Source: Blastomussa wellsi
Lineage: Eukaryota; Cnidaria; Anthozoa; Scleractinia; Plerogyridae
DNA length: 64,000 bases
Reading direction: 5' to 3'
NCBI GenBank assembly: GCA_947652115.1
Contig: OX393568.1
Coordinates: 18,895,012 to 18,959,011 of the forward strand
In this document: positions 43,316 to 55,075 of the stretch, in pieces
Layout: each line of letters starts with the position of its first letter
How positions within the stretch are numbered: position 1 is the stretch's first letter
Program-made: the position numbers and the translations under genes
Notes under the pieces: generated by a model
Database searches by the model: none
Told to the model about the DNA's origin: nothing
What the model saw: only the letters and a program-made list of their open reading frames with translations

Positions 43316-44096
43316 GCTTAAATAAAGCTGCATCTGAAATATACCGGGAAGTTTGAAGAAAAAATTAAATTAAAATTCCCACGCATTTCATGAAAATAAT
43401 TCGGACAGTAATATGTCAAATTTCAACCCAGTTGAGCTAATCTATAAAGGTCTTCAGACAACCGGTTGTAAAGCCCAAACTATTAATTACAAAGGCAAAA
43501 TAAAACAAAGCAGATGTTAAAAATTTATTTACATTTACACGACATTTGCTTTTGGAAGCAAACATCACACGCATCCATAAGCTTGAGCTTAAGACTCGGA
43601 AATTACGAAATACGACTCAGATCACGGAAAGCAAAATGAATGTTTAAAGTGTAGTCTCAAATAATCACGTGAACGATTGATATTATGATACGACCATTAC
43701 GCGGCGGAAAAATCAGCTGAGCGAGCACATGCGAATTTCATCAGTTAAAAAGACAGCGACTGATTGGCTAGACTACGACCGCTCGTATAAGGGGACTCCT
43801 GATTGGCTGTTTCTTGATGTGTCCAACCATAGATCCGTCTGTCGATGGAACCAAAATTCTCGATTGCTTCAAGAACATGGGTGCTGTCCATCGGCAGAAA
43901 CAACTGGAAGGTTGATAAGCTGTCACTACCCTTTTTAACGTCATTAAGAGCGGCTTTATTTTCGCAAAATTCTGAAAAGTATGCAAATTTACAAAGTGTT
44001 CATAAAGCAGCTTGTCAATGTTTGTAGCGCCGACTGGCTAGCAATAATACTAAACTCAGTAAATAATGCTTTGCACCTTAATTCCTCTTTTTATTT

Positions 44097-45243
44097 TCAA
44101 AACATAACAAGCGTCGCAAACAGAGTGTATACTGGAATGCTAAAGAACTCATTTGCTTTCACCGAAGTGCGCTCTCCCCAAACGTTAAAAGTCTTCATCC
44201 TAACCAGTCTTACAGGCTTTTGCAGATTTCCCCTACGATTCTTGCAAGGAAAAACAACCTTCAAAATATCTAATAAGCCTTGGCGAAATTTATGATTAAA
44301 GACAAAATAAATGAACGAATTAAGAGAAGCGTTAAAATAAAGCATAAAATGGGCCGCAGAACCGAAGTTTTCAGTATTGCAAGGTATTTTCCAATCCCAA
44401 GCGAAAAAGATCAAAATGGCATACACGTTTATGGGGGCGATACAGGCTATGAAGGCGATCCTTATAACTAGTAAGGTATTGACAATTATGCTGTCTTCCT
44501 TCAACCTGCGCTCTGTTATAGACCCTTGAATGGGAAAAGCGTTGAATCGTGCAATTCCTCGTTTAAGATGTATGATTATAACAGAATACAGAGAGGTGAC
44601 AACGCATACTGGAATAATAATCACATATACAAATATAACCAGGTAATGAGTTTCGGTTGACCTTCTATTGTCGAACTTGGGAGCCCAGCTTGATATGCAG
44701 TACGTCTTGTCTTCCATTGCACTGATTCGAAACGTATAGAAATGCGAACCGTGCAGGATCATAGACACGATCCATCTGGATGGGATGATGCATTCAAAAG
44801 AATTTCGACTTCTTGATTTGTTTATGAAATGGAAATGCTATTCCCCTATATCTATCAACAGCTATGACCAAAAGACTTAGAATTGACACAGCCGTTGAAA
44901 TGTCTTGGAGAAAGGACAGGCTTTTGCAGAGAGCTGAACCCAATGATCCGCCAACTAACCATCGCCTTGGACCGATTACTTGCTCTGTTATCCGCCGCGG
45001 TACAGTCAATACTGTGATCAAAACGTCTGAAATCGCCATGTTGACGATAAGGTAGTTAGTGATGGTTTGCATGCGCTTGTTTCTAGTAACAATCACCAAA
45101 ACCAAAGAATTTCCCGAAATCGATGTCAACATCAGGAAAATATAAAATAATATCTTCACTCCTTTGATAACTGTTGTATCGCCCGTGAATGGTTTACAGA
45201 TGAATACTTCTAGGAGTAGCACGGAAGAATTTGAACTATCCAT
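44097..45243 (-). pseudogene. Class A GPCR, frameshifted copy (GPCR-1)
   Basis: The 5' part (ATG at 45241-45243) covers helices 1-3: SGNSLVLVIV, NMAISDVLI, ALCKSLSFLQDI and DRYRGIAFPFHKQIKKS. The frame breaks near 44805 and resumes in another frame with RNSFECIIPSRWIVSMILHG and helices 4-7 to 44097. The two frames together make a full receptor aligned with the intact copy at 57028-58140, so this is a net one-base shift rather than an intron. The helix 7 motif is NSFIY instead of NPxxY. Probably a pseudogene; a sequencing error is possible. It is the most diverged member of the cluster. Confidence 0.8.
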
Positions 45244-46005
45244 TATTTAACCTTTCTTTTTCTTCCTCTTTGGTTGGGTTACCTTTACAAATGAGGGAAC
45301 AAGAAAACAGTAGTAAGGTAGCTGCATTTTGGACCATTTTGCCAGTGCAACCTTAGCTTCTATAAAGTCGTTGCAGCAGTTTTTACTTACGTGGTCTGAG
45401 GACGATTTGGAAGTAAAATTCCTTTGAAGAACTACCTATATTTTGACAATCTCATGCGTAACTATCACTACGTGCACGCGCACGTTGCCGAAAGGGGCAT
45501 TTCCAATTTTGCGTAATTAACCATTCTTAAATAAATACATTCACCTGCAGTGTTTTCTTAAGCCTTATTATCTATACACGTCCTTTACTGTTTTGACGTA
45601 AATAAATTTTGCTGCACACGTAACTTAGGTGGCATTGGTAATCAACATTAGCAAATTGTAACAGAAAATTAACCCCCCCCCCCCCAAAAAAAAAAAAAAT
45701 AAATAAATAAATAAATAAATAAGAATAAAAAGTAACATGCCAGGACTCTACAATTAATACGTCTCAAGAAAATGCATCAAATAAACTTTTAAGCGATTTG
45801 TTTTTTTTTTTTAAGCCAAATTCGTATCTTTCCTTTAAAACGTTCAAACATTTTTTTAAAACATCCCACGCAATGTATAGTGAGTACAATTTCCCTTTTT
45901 TACAATGATTAGGGATATAAATTTCAAAGTGATTTCTAACACGATTGCTACTTTTTCTTGATATCCACAGTTTCTGAAAACTAAAAAAAATAAAATTTCT
46001 ATGGA
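45244..46005. other. Upstream flank of GPCR-1; microsatellite
   Basis: This contains a poly-C/poly-A/(AAAT)n run at 45673-45722 and AT-rich sequence. No gene is seen. Confidence 0.5.
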
Positions 46006-46009
46006 TTGT

Positions 46010-46430
46010 CAGACTACTCCTCGGGGGAGGGGGTGCTTGACCCATGTTTGGGTATAGGGAGCCGATAGTACTCCGAAACCCTGACCCTGTTTAGGACCAA
46101 AATAACCTCAAACACATTTCTTGTTTAGGACCAAGGAAAACGTTCTTTTAATACCATAGCGCTAATATCTAGTCCTGAAAATGATCTCATTTTGACTGAT
46201 GACGGGCTAAATAAATACTGATGAACGTTTCTTATTTCGGATATGCTTAAAACTCGACGAAAGCCTTGAAGCCATACCCTTTCTAGGACGACTCCTTAAC
46301 ATCCATACCCTGTTTAGGATATATACTCGCTTGAATAATATACCCTGTTCAGGAGCGGAGATTCCAAACCATACCCTATCCACCGGCACGTCCCCTTATA
46401 GCTCATATAAGGGAGTACTCCCGGGGTCTA
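46010..46430 (-). repeat. Repeat with multiple CCCTGTTTAGGA motifs
   Basis: CC(A/T)TACCCTGTTTAGGA-like units recur (near 46083, 46112, 46274, 46306, 46340 and 46370). The right end carries CATATAAGGGAGTACTCCCG and the left end AGACTACTCCTCGGGGGAGG. This is a known style of marine-invertebrate minisatellite-like element. It is non-coding. Confidence 0.65.
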
Positions 46431-47300
46431 TTCGCTCTCTACAGATTCTTTAACGCTTATTTTAGAATGATAGCTCTGTGCGTCCTTGCTTTGAGGGTTC
46501 AGGCAAATACGGTTTTCAAGAACTACGAAGTAATATGCCCGCAAATAAAGCTTCGTGGGTGCGATTGAGACGCACTCTGTAAAAAGAAAGTGGATATTGG
46601 ACAAACAGACCACGCTACAAAAGTCAGTAGAATTTAAAAAAAAAAGAATTTTTATCTTTACCGACGCAATATAATGCACAAAATAAGAAAGAAGAATAAG
46701 TGACCATAAATGCGGCCATGTGGTCAATAAAATGTATTTTCAATAAAATGTATTTTCTCGCGTTAAGGAATACACGCTTATTGAGACTCTCGATGGGTAT
46801 TTACGACGAAATCGAAGACGCGACGATTGATATTGATGAAACGACGATCTTAGAGACTGAAACGACGACTTACAAATTATTGCATTCTGATAAATTGTGG
46901 CCAGTCAGACGTAAAATATGTGAATATGAAAACTATAAGTCATTTGATCCACAATTCAAACCTGAAATGTCGAAATTAGTCGATTTGATAAAAAGAAAAC
47001 GTTAGAAAAGGATCTTAAAGGCCCGTGTGCGCAAAACAATTCTTGACATAAAAGCGACGATTTCCTTGAAAAATCGACGATTTGATGAAAAAAGCGCGAC
47101 GAAATCGACGTACGCACGTACCCATAGAGAGGCTCCTTATTTAGCGTTGGCAATTGCCATGGGAGCGTTGGCAATTGCCACGGGAGCTAAGTGTGCGTGG
47201 CTGTTTGTTGCTCTTCGCAGTTTCAAGATCACTTGATGGCAGATCTCACTACTTTTCTTTAATTTTCCCTCTATTTGTTATTTTTTGATATAACATATTG
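46431..47300. other. Intergenic; uncertain short open frame
   Basis: The plus frame 46700-47005 (101 codons) has an acidic ACGA-repeat-driven centre (IDETTILETETTTYKLL) and a basic end. It matches no family I know and lies in a segment rich in (A)TCGACGA motifs continuing to 47110, so I do not call a gene. A short direct repeat AGCGTTGGCAATTGCCA lies at 47142-47183. Confidence 0.35.
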
Positions 47301-47302
47301 TT

Positions 47303-48035
47303 TTACAGCTGTTGCCGATCAAACGCGCCATCCAACGATTTTTCTGGTTTGAAAATTAAGTTTTGCTGGACGTCAATCATCCGTGTTCATGTCTTGGATG
47401 ATTGCATGCGCCAGTTTCGATTTGCTCTTTCATCGACAACGAGACGACAATACTCTGCAATACTCTACAATATTCTAACCTTTTGTAGGTAAGTAAGTAA
47501 GTAAGTAAAATCTTTATTTAACGAGGGTGGCTCTTCATAGCGTAGCTAATAAACATGACGCCCTCGACATTAAAATATTATTCTACAAAGCAAGTAAATA
47601 TAAAAAAAATACATTTTTAATTTCTTTCAAGAGCGTAATATAGTGACAAAACAAGAAGGAGGCCGCTAAGCGACTGCTCTCGCCAAAGCATCATGGCAAG
47701 TGCTTGTGGAAACCAAATCTTTTCGAAGTGGTTCGTTCGAAGAATGAAAGTATCTTTACGACTACTTAGACTGCTAAGCATTGCAATATTCAAGACTTCG
47801 CGAGTGTTGTTCTTCTTTCTAAAGGGTGAAAAACGGCTGCTGGAAGACTGCTGGATGGATTTCGTTAAAAAAACGGAAAGCCTAATGTCGCTGCACGGGG
47901 GATCCTCCACGGTTGGAATGAATTGAAACCTACCACTGTCATGGCAATACATGATTGACATCCACAAAAACTCATTTTTCAAACCGAAAAAACGTCGCTG
48001 GAGGGCGAGTTTGATCGATAACAGCTGTAAATACA
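47303..48035. repeat. Inverted repeat pair enclosing a LINE-type tail
   Basis: The plus strand 47303-47395 (TTTACAGCTGTTGCCGATCA...) matches the minus strand of 47950-48035 over about 90 bp. Between them, 47487-47507 is (GTAA)n followed by AATCTTTATTTAACGAGGGT, the inverse of a LINE/SINE 3' terminus ending in AATAAAGATTTTAC. The 156-codon minus frame 47617-48087 covers one arm and is likely not a real protein. Confidence 0.55.
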
Positions 48036-48099
48036 CTGGGAGGGAGAACAGCCTCCTTATTCGCTGGAGGTCAGCTGTGATTTTCAAACACGTTTATTA

Positions 48100-49140
48100 T
48101 TATTATTGCTCATTCGAGAGCTTTTTGGTGTTTGCGTTCTCGTTTTTTGGTTGTACGATTATTCTCGAATTTTGTCAGTGTACTTGTAATCAAGCTATCA
48201 ATAGACGAGATCCCTATACCTAATTCTTTTCTTTTCTCAAAATGATTTGTTTTCGTTTCACAACAGAGTGATTAGAGGACAAGTTAAATTAAAAGCGATA
48301 ACACTAAAAATAGTTAATTAAGTTATTAAACTTTTGTCAATAACACTTAGGAAGAGGAACTAGGAGTATGACATGAAAAAACCAATCTGCGAAAAGGTGA
48401 GGTCCAATATGTTATTTTTTTTTTCTCAGCCAATGAAAGCGCGAGAATTTCTATAATCACCTGAGTAATTATACTAATTATCCATGTTATTTTGCTGCTT
48501 GTCGACTACCAGAAGACGTTTGAATGCTTGATTAACTCCCCGTCAAACAACCACACACATGGCGCCCATTCACACAAAAAAATATATGCATAAGTAGTTA
48601 GCCACGTTTCTGTTTGAAAGACACATCTAATAACCGAACAATCAGTCATGTGAAATGCGTGCTAACGTCAATGTGGGACTCCGCAAACCAAACACAAAGG
48701 GACCAATTTAATGAAAGACTCGGCGAAACTCTTATCGCCGCAGAAAAGAGGACTAATTGCTTGATTTTCAATGTATACTTCATTGCAATGTGAAATGGCG
48801 GTTTAGTAACCAATATTTCTTTTTTAAAAGAGAAAACGTTTATCAGAAAGTGAAGTATGTTTCAACACCAATGAACTTCCAAACCTTTTCAATTTTGCTG
48901 CGAAAGGCGCGATTTATTAACATAACCATAGCAAAGTTGATATCTTCACATGTGAAGATAACATGCTATCCCGACAGCTCACCTCGTCACTACTTCACTG
49001 CTGTTTATATAATAAATAAACAGAACGAATCCAAACTCATTTCAATATTACAGTCAGATTTTCCTTCAAGCAAAATTAATGAAGAGGGAATATTTCCATT
49101 GCATTAATGCTTGGATGCCACTACAAAACGAAAATGTGTT
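48100..49140. other. Intergenic between GPCR-1 and GPCR-2 copies
   Basis: AT-rich sequence with an AATGAAAGCGCG repeat piece near 48430. The 116-codon plus frame at 48757-49107 has no domain signal. Confidence 0.4.
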
Positions 49141-49143
49141 GTT

Positions 49144-50256
49144 TCAGACATGAAAAGAACATTGCTTAAATGTCACAAGTTCAATTCTTTCCTCGTTCAC
49201 TACCACTCCATTTCTGACAAAACCAAAACGCTTTAAAATATCCACTAAGCCTTGGCGGTATTTCTCATTTAAAACAAAATAAATGCATGGGTTCGCCGAC
49301 GCATTTGAATAAAGAATAAAATGAGCTGCAAATACAGCGTTTTCCATGCCACAAGGCATGATTCAATCCCAAACGAAATAAAACAGAATTCCAAAAAGGT
49401 TGATTGGGATTATACAGACTATGAAAGTAATCAGAATTGCAATTATGATTTTCACTACTTTCGTGTCCTCTTTTAGCCTTCGTGATGTGACACAGCTTGA
49501 AGGACCCTTGCGTCTTGCAATTCCACTCCTTTTCAGATTCATGATAATGCCGGAATACAATATTGCAACAACACATGAAGGAAGAGCGACCTCACAAACA
49601 AATAATATAATATAGTAAGTTTCCTGTGATTGCCTTTCATCGAATTTGGGAGCCCAGCTTAGTGTGCAGTACGTGTTGGCATCATGTTCTATTGTTCGAA
49701 AGATATAGAAGTATACTAAGTGTAGACACATCGAAATTATCCATATGAGTGGTATGATAATTTTACAGACTTTGGTCGCCCTCATGACTTCTTTTCGCAA
49801 AGGAAACACGATTGCTTTGTACCTGTCAATAGCGATGACTACAAGGCTGAAAATGGAGACGGCAGTCGAGATGTCTTGAAAGAAGGAAAGGCTTTTACAC
49901 AGAACAGAACCCATAAGCCCATCAATTAGCCACCTCCGAGGTCCAAGCACTATTTCTGTTATCTGCCGCGGTACAGCCAACACTGTTACTAGTACATCTG
50001 AAACAGCCATATTGGCGATAAGATAATTGGTGATGGTTTGCATTCGTATGTTCTTCTTAATGATAGCAATTAACAAAGTGTTTCCCAAGACTGAAAGCAG
50101 CAACAGGACACAGTAACAGGATATTTTCACTCCTTTGATTGCGTCTGTATCGACTTGGTACGGTTTACATTCGTAATCCTTGTGCCCCAATGTACTTCTC
50201 GTACTACTAATGCTGCTAGGTAAATCCGCTGTCGATGACTCAGTAGTAATAGCCAT
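49144..50256 (-). pseudogene. Class A GPCR with one in-frame stop (GPCR-2)
   Basis: The frame from ATG 50254-50256 (MAITTESSTADLPS) to the stop at 49144 is continuous except for a TGA at 49360-49362. All receptor motifs are kept: LGNTLLIAII, NMAVSDVLV, SVLCKSLSFFQDIS, AIDRYKAIVF, a helix 4 Trp, TYCTLSWAPK in loop 2, RRLKEDTKVV before helix 6, IPINLFGILFYFVWD, then the stop, then IMPCGMENAV and NASANPCIYFVLNEKYRQG with NPxxY. The intact paralogue has TGG (Trp) where this copy has TGA, so a single G-to-A change truncates the protein after helix 6. It closely matches the copy at 57028. An upstream Met at 50307 is in frame but is less like the paralogue start. Confidence 0.85.
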
Positions 50257-51240
50257 TAATTTCAAAACTATATATGAAACTAGATGGTTGTGTGTCTTGT
50301 ATTCCAAAGTTCTTTCTCCAAAGCGAATTACTGTTCGTCGTTCAGCAGTTACCGTTTATCCTCCCGTTTTGCTTTCGAGTATCGTCGAGGAAGTTATAAG
50401 AAACTCACGTACAGAATTTGTTCGAGACAATCAAATGACGGCTTGTTTCAGTTTCTATCCTAGTGCGTTCTGCTCCCGACTCCTTCTGAAGCCCCTTTTA
50501 ACATGCAGATTTATTCATGCACACGATATTTCCATTCATCTAAGGATTATTCTATTTTCATTCGCAGTCGTCGACGTCCGGTGAAACAAATGCAATCAGA
50601 CATTGCGAACCAGGGTACAAAGCAAACTGCTTTTAAGAAAATTTCACATTTGCAATATTATAGGCTATTCAGCACAAACACATTACAATGATCCAGCCAA
50701 GCTAGAGGATTAAACATCGTAAATGTACAAATCAAAGGGCGCACTGCAGCACTTACTCAGTTGCGCAGAAGAGGTCACACTTAGGCTAAACACTTAGGCA
50801 CAAATCGTGACGTGACCTGTTTGGGTAAGATTTTTTTTAATTCTTTTTTTTTTATTTATTTCAAAATAAATAGAACTTTACAATACATTGATAACAAGAC
50901 AACCATTACTTACAAAAATTGCACACCTAAACAGGGGTTCTCAAACTTACATTACAATTGCGTTAGAAAAATAAAAACACTTACTACGTCGCGTTCGGGT
51001 CTTCTCGCTACTTGGTGTAGATACTATGTAATACTGAGGGACACGCCCTCCTGGACCCTTATCCTTATCCATGACTGGGTTCCAGCGTCTTGGGATCTTT
51101 TCTAATGCCAAATACCAGTGCGTTCTTACATATTTGGTACACCGACTTCCCATCAACAAAATTGTCGTCCCGTCATTACAAAATTCAATTTCGGGAAATA
51201 TCTAGTGACCACCGGTTTGAAGGGAGTTAAGGAGTGCCTG
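50257..51240. other. Upstream flank of GPCR-2
   Basis: The part near 50315-50540 resembles the 5' flank of the intact receptor (58200-58440 and 58960-59100): AAAGCGAATTAC(C/T)GTTC, GGTTTCAGTTT/TTGTTTCAGTTTC and a C(A/T)GCA(A/G)ATTTATTCA stretch. The 5' flank therefore appears to have been duplicated with the gene. No other gene is seen. Confidence 0.5.
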
Positions 51241-51611
51241 TTTAAACTAAGTACTGTTTCTTGAGCTACATTTCTCTCTGTTTTTTACCCAATAACCTGT
51301 TTTGACATGAAGAAAATAATGCTTTTCATACGGAAGGTGTGGCACTTCTGCTGACAAAACAGGCACAAAAGCACTTATTGGCTTGTAAGCCAGAGGAGCA
51401 AAGTTCATTACAGCATCTTTTAGAACGGTGAGGAAGAACATTAAGATGAATGTAATGCAATGCTGTGCCCCAATACATGATGAGTGATGAGGTAAAGGAG
51501 GAGTTTTACAGCCAGTTACAAGGTGTCCTCAGCAGGCTAAGGAACCAAGATATCAACATTCTGATGGGCGACTTCAATGCCAAGATTGGATCGGATAACA
51601 CAGGGTAATAT

Positions 51612-52135
51612 ATAGATTTAGCCAAGCCTAAAAGCGGAGCTCCGTAGTTTTGCTGGTTCTTAATAATTTCTCTGAAATAAATAACAATTAAAAACGTCAA
51701 CTCCAATTGCATAATTTCCGCTTAGACTGACCATAAAAAGTTAAAAAATGTTGCCAGAAGAAAAAAATTAGGACCTGAGCCCGCGAACAATGAATGAAGC
51801 CAACGCCTTGGTCAGCGGTCAACCTTAAAAAACACGTTACCTCCATAAGTTCTAACCTGATCTGGTCATGTGATACTGGAAGCGGATACCTCGATTTGAC
51901 AGTTGTCAATTGACCATAACACGGATGCCCTACAACAAAGATGTAAGCTGATGTGTTGACAAGGCATGGCTATTTATGGCCGCCATGTTTCGCGACTCCG
52001 TCGTCGTGCGTACGCGCCCACGAGCAATACCGCTATCCATGATAACCATGAGAAAATCAACCCATGAGTTTCATTTTCTTTCCCATATGAGTGTGGGGCT
52101 CCGCTTGGCGGCCCTTCGGGCTGCCGGAGCTCCGC
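51612..52135. mobile_element. Element nested in the LINE endonuclease
   Basis: About 520 bp interrupts the endonuclease between SDNTG and the GRHGLGEMNE segment. Both ends carry AGCGGAGCTCCG in inverted sense (near 51637 and 52125-52138), so it looks like a small non-autonomous element. It has no transposase. The exact target duplication is unclear (TAATATA / TATAATG). Confidence 0.6.
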
Positions 52136-54160
52136 TATAATGAAGTAATGGGAAGACATGGGCTTGGTGAGATGAACGAAATTGGCGAACGACTTGCAGA
52201 TACATGTGCTTCAAATAATATGTTGATTGGGGCAGTGTGTTCCCTCATAAGAGGATACACAAGGTTACATGGGTGTCTTTGGACCTTATAACAGAGAACC
52301 AGATTGACCACATTTGTATTGCAAAGAGGTTCAGAAGATCACGGGTCAAGAGAGAAGCAGATGCTGCATCTAACCACCATCTGGTAGTTGCCAAACTAAA
52401 GTTAAAGTTGAGAAGAAATGAAGCAGGACAAGAACTCCCTACTGGAGTTGCACGATGACGGTGAGGTAGTGGACATTAATTCTCAATGGAAGGATATAAA
52501 ACAGGCAGTTAACTATGCTTGTGGAGAAGAGGTTGGTCGAAGAAAACCTCAACAGAAGGAATTGCTTTCGGTAGAGACATACCGGAAGATACAGGAAAGG
52601 AGAGTTAAAAAAGCGATAATTAACAACTGCCAAACAAGAATAGCAAAGAAAGAAGCACAAAAACAATATGCTGAAGTAAAAAGTGAATTGAAGAGAAACA
52701 TCAGAACAGATAAGAGGAACTTTGTGGACAAAATGGCTCAGGAAGCGTATCACATAACAAAGAAGCTTACAGGAAAGTCTGGACGAACAAAACGCCCGGT
52801 CAGAGATAATAATGGAAGGGTCTTGTGGATAAACAGCTACGTAGATGGGCAGAACACTTAACAGACCAGCTCCAGCAAATACACCAGATATCCCTGCAGC
52901 AGATGAAGACCTGCCAATTGTTTGTGACAAGCCTACCAGGGCAGAAATCAGGAAAGCCCTCAAAGAGCTGCGGAATGGCAAGGCAGCTGGTGCAGATGAG
53001 ATTCCAGCGGAAGCACTCAAAGCGCCATAGATGCTAACTGAGATGCTTTCTGAATTGCTTGAGAAAATCTGGGAAGAAGAAGAGATCCCCTCAGAATGGA
53101 AGGAGGGCCTCCTGATCAAGATCCCCAAGAAAGGAGACCTTGGCCTATCTTCCAATTGCAGAGGAAACACACTCCTGTCTGTACCCGGGAAAGTACTGAA
53201 CAGAGTCATCTTGGAAAGGCAGCGAGGACCGGTAGACCTAAATCTCCGGGACCAGTAAGCTGGTTTTAGGCCAGGCAGGTAATGTACCGACCAGAACACA
53301 ACACAGCGGATTATAGTGGAACAGTCAATTGAATGGAACTCCCCCAGCTTTTGACAGCCTAGACAGAGAGACATTAAGGAAGCTGCTGCGACATTCTGGT
53401 GTACTTATGAAGTTCGTTAACCTATTTCGGAACTCTTATGAGGGTTTGCCTTGCAGAGTGGTCCACGAGGGGCATTTGACAGAGAAGTTTGAGTTAAGAC
53501 AGAAATGAGGCAGGGATGCCTTCTGTCACCCTACTGTCACCCTCTTGGCTATAGACTGGTTCATGAGATCTGCCACTAACCAGAAAAGAAACGGGATCCA
53601 ATGGACCTTGCGGTCCCAGTTAGATGACCTGGATTTTGCAGATGATCTAGCGCTTCTGTCACACCACCATCGGTAGACGCAGGAAAAAGATCGAACCTTC
53701 ATCATGCCTCAGTGCAAGTAGGGCTGAAGCTCAACAAACAGAAGACGAAGATAGCGAAGATCAACGCAGGCAGCGATGCGCCATTCATACTTGAAGGGGA
53801 ACAACTGGAGGAAGTTGATTATTTCACCTATTTGGGGAGTGTAGTGGATTAAATGGGGGGAAACTGATACCGATGTGAAAACTAGGATTGGCAAGGCAAG
53901 ATCAGCATTCAATCCTCTGAAAAAGGTCTGGCACTCCAGATAAATCGGCACATACACCAAGGTACGTTTGTTTAACTCAAACGTTAAGCCGGTATTGTTG
54001 TATGGAGCAGAAACGAATAACCAAGGCGTCTGTAAAGAAGATCCAGAGCTTCACTAATCAGTGCCTACGTTGAATCCTAAGAATCCACTGGCCGAAGACC
54101 ATCAGTAATGAGAATTTATGGGCGAGGACGCAGCTCCAGTGGAAGAGAATATTCGACAAA

Positions 54161-54421
54161 GGAGATGGTGATGGCTTGGCCATACATTACGCAAACCACC
54201 TAGTAGTATTGGCTGTCAAGCGCTGATCTGGAACCCCCAGGGTCAAAGGAGATGGAGATGGCTTGGCCATACGCCACGCAAACCACCGAGTAGTATTGGC
54301 CGTCAAGCCCTGATCTGGAACCCCAAAGGTCAAAGGATATGGAGATGGCTTGGCTATACGCTACGCAAACCACCTAGTAGTATTGGCTGTCAAGCGCTGA
54401 TCTGGAACCCCCAGGGTCAAA
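54161..54421 (+). repeat. Three tandem 87-bp copies in the LINE tail
   Basis: The units are 54161-54247, 54248-54334 and 54335-54421, each 87 bp (29 codons) and about 90% identical. They encode RRWRWLGHTLRKPPSSIGRQ-like peptide. LINEs of this type normally have one such unit near the 3' end. Confidence 0.85.
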
Positions 54422-54684
54422 GAAAGAGAGGGAGACCACAAACACCTGGCGGCGGGTGGTGGGCAAGGACGTTAAAAGAACTGGCCACACATGGGAACAA
54501 CTTGAAAGGATAGCTCAGGACAATGGATGGATGGAGAAATATTGGTGGTGGCCTATGCTCCGGGAGGAGCAATGGGCCAAAGTAAGTAAGTAAGTAACTT
54601 GTTACGAAATTAACTTCTGGCCAACCATTTGAAAGTGGTTTGGGCCACTGTGACAGATAAATAAAGAAATAATTCATATTTGAA

Positions 54685-54785
54685 CTGCCGGATGTAGATG
54701 AAAATGAAGAATGATCGTTGCAGTGAATTTCCAATTGAAGCAATTAGAAAGAAGAAGCCTGAAATAATCAGGGCCTCAACGAATG
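54685..54785 (-). mobile_element. 3' fragment of a tRNA-derived SINE
   Basis: On the minus strand TTCAGGCTTCTTCTTTCTAA and TTGGAAATTCACTGCAACGA match the tail of the SINE at 16625-16805. The tRNA-like head is missing or degenerate. It lies immediately past the LINE 3' end. Confidence 0.55.
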
Positions 54786-54834
54786 TATTCTGTTACCCAA
54801 ATTAATGATTCAAATGTATGATATTGAAATATTT

Positions 54835-55075
54835 ACAGGTGTTCTTGAGTGTTGGTGGGAAAAATTTATCTGCTCCTTTTTTCCAGCACATGATCCAAAC
54901 TGAAAAACGTTGAAATCCGCTTTTCTCAAGAGAATCGAGCCCTCGTCGAGCAGTTTCTTCCGTTTTCAGGTGGATGATTAACCAGCTATAAACGCAAGTT
55001 ACAACTGCAACTACGTCATCCCAGTGAGAACCAAACAACCATACAAAAACGGAAAAAATCAAAACAGGAAGTAGA
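54835..55075 (-). pseudogene. Fragment of an unknown coding-derived repeat
   Basis: The minus-strand frame reads WDDVVAVVTCVYSWLIIHLK, TEETARRGLDSLEKSGFQRF and KKGADKFFPPTLKNTCKYF. It shares its central part with 29700-29940. The protein is not recognised; one hydrophobic helix is predicted. Confidence 0.35.

Larger units (their letters stand above)
51300..54595 (+). mobile_element. Degenerate non-LTR retrotransposon (endonuclease + RT)
   Basis: The endonuclease part reads HTEGVALLLTKQAQKALIG (51333 on), MNVMQCCAPIHDE and NILMGDFNAKIGSDNTG (51560-51611). After a nested insertion it continues with GRHGLGEMNEIGERLADTCA and ENQIDHICIAKRFRRS. The linker and RT follow: KALKELRNGKAAGADEIPAE (about 52953), EEEIPSEWKEGLLIKIPKKG, FRPGR, REMRQG-like and the catalytic LDFADDLALLS at 53626-53660, then EGEQLEEVDYFTYLGSVVD. 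Many frameshifts and stops show it is dead. It ends with (GTAA)n at 54583-54597. The type is that of the RTE/L2-like elements often annotated as craniofacial development protein 2-like. Confidence 0.85.

Noticed and set aside
43096..43333. Overlapping frames with FVNHEPQASDLQTF / FVNHSPAARDLQTF on opposite strands
   Set aside because: Produced by the palindrome at 43230-43315.
46700..47005. 101-codon acidic plus-strand frame
   Set aside because: Driven by ACGA/TCGA repeats; no recognised family.
47617..48087. 156-codon minus-strand frame
   Set aside because: Part of it lies in an inverted repeat and the composition shows no domain. Not supported as a gene.
52439..53374. 311-codon minus-strand frame
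   Set aside because: Antisense shadow of the LINE linker and RT region; no domain of its own.
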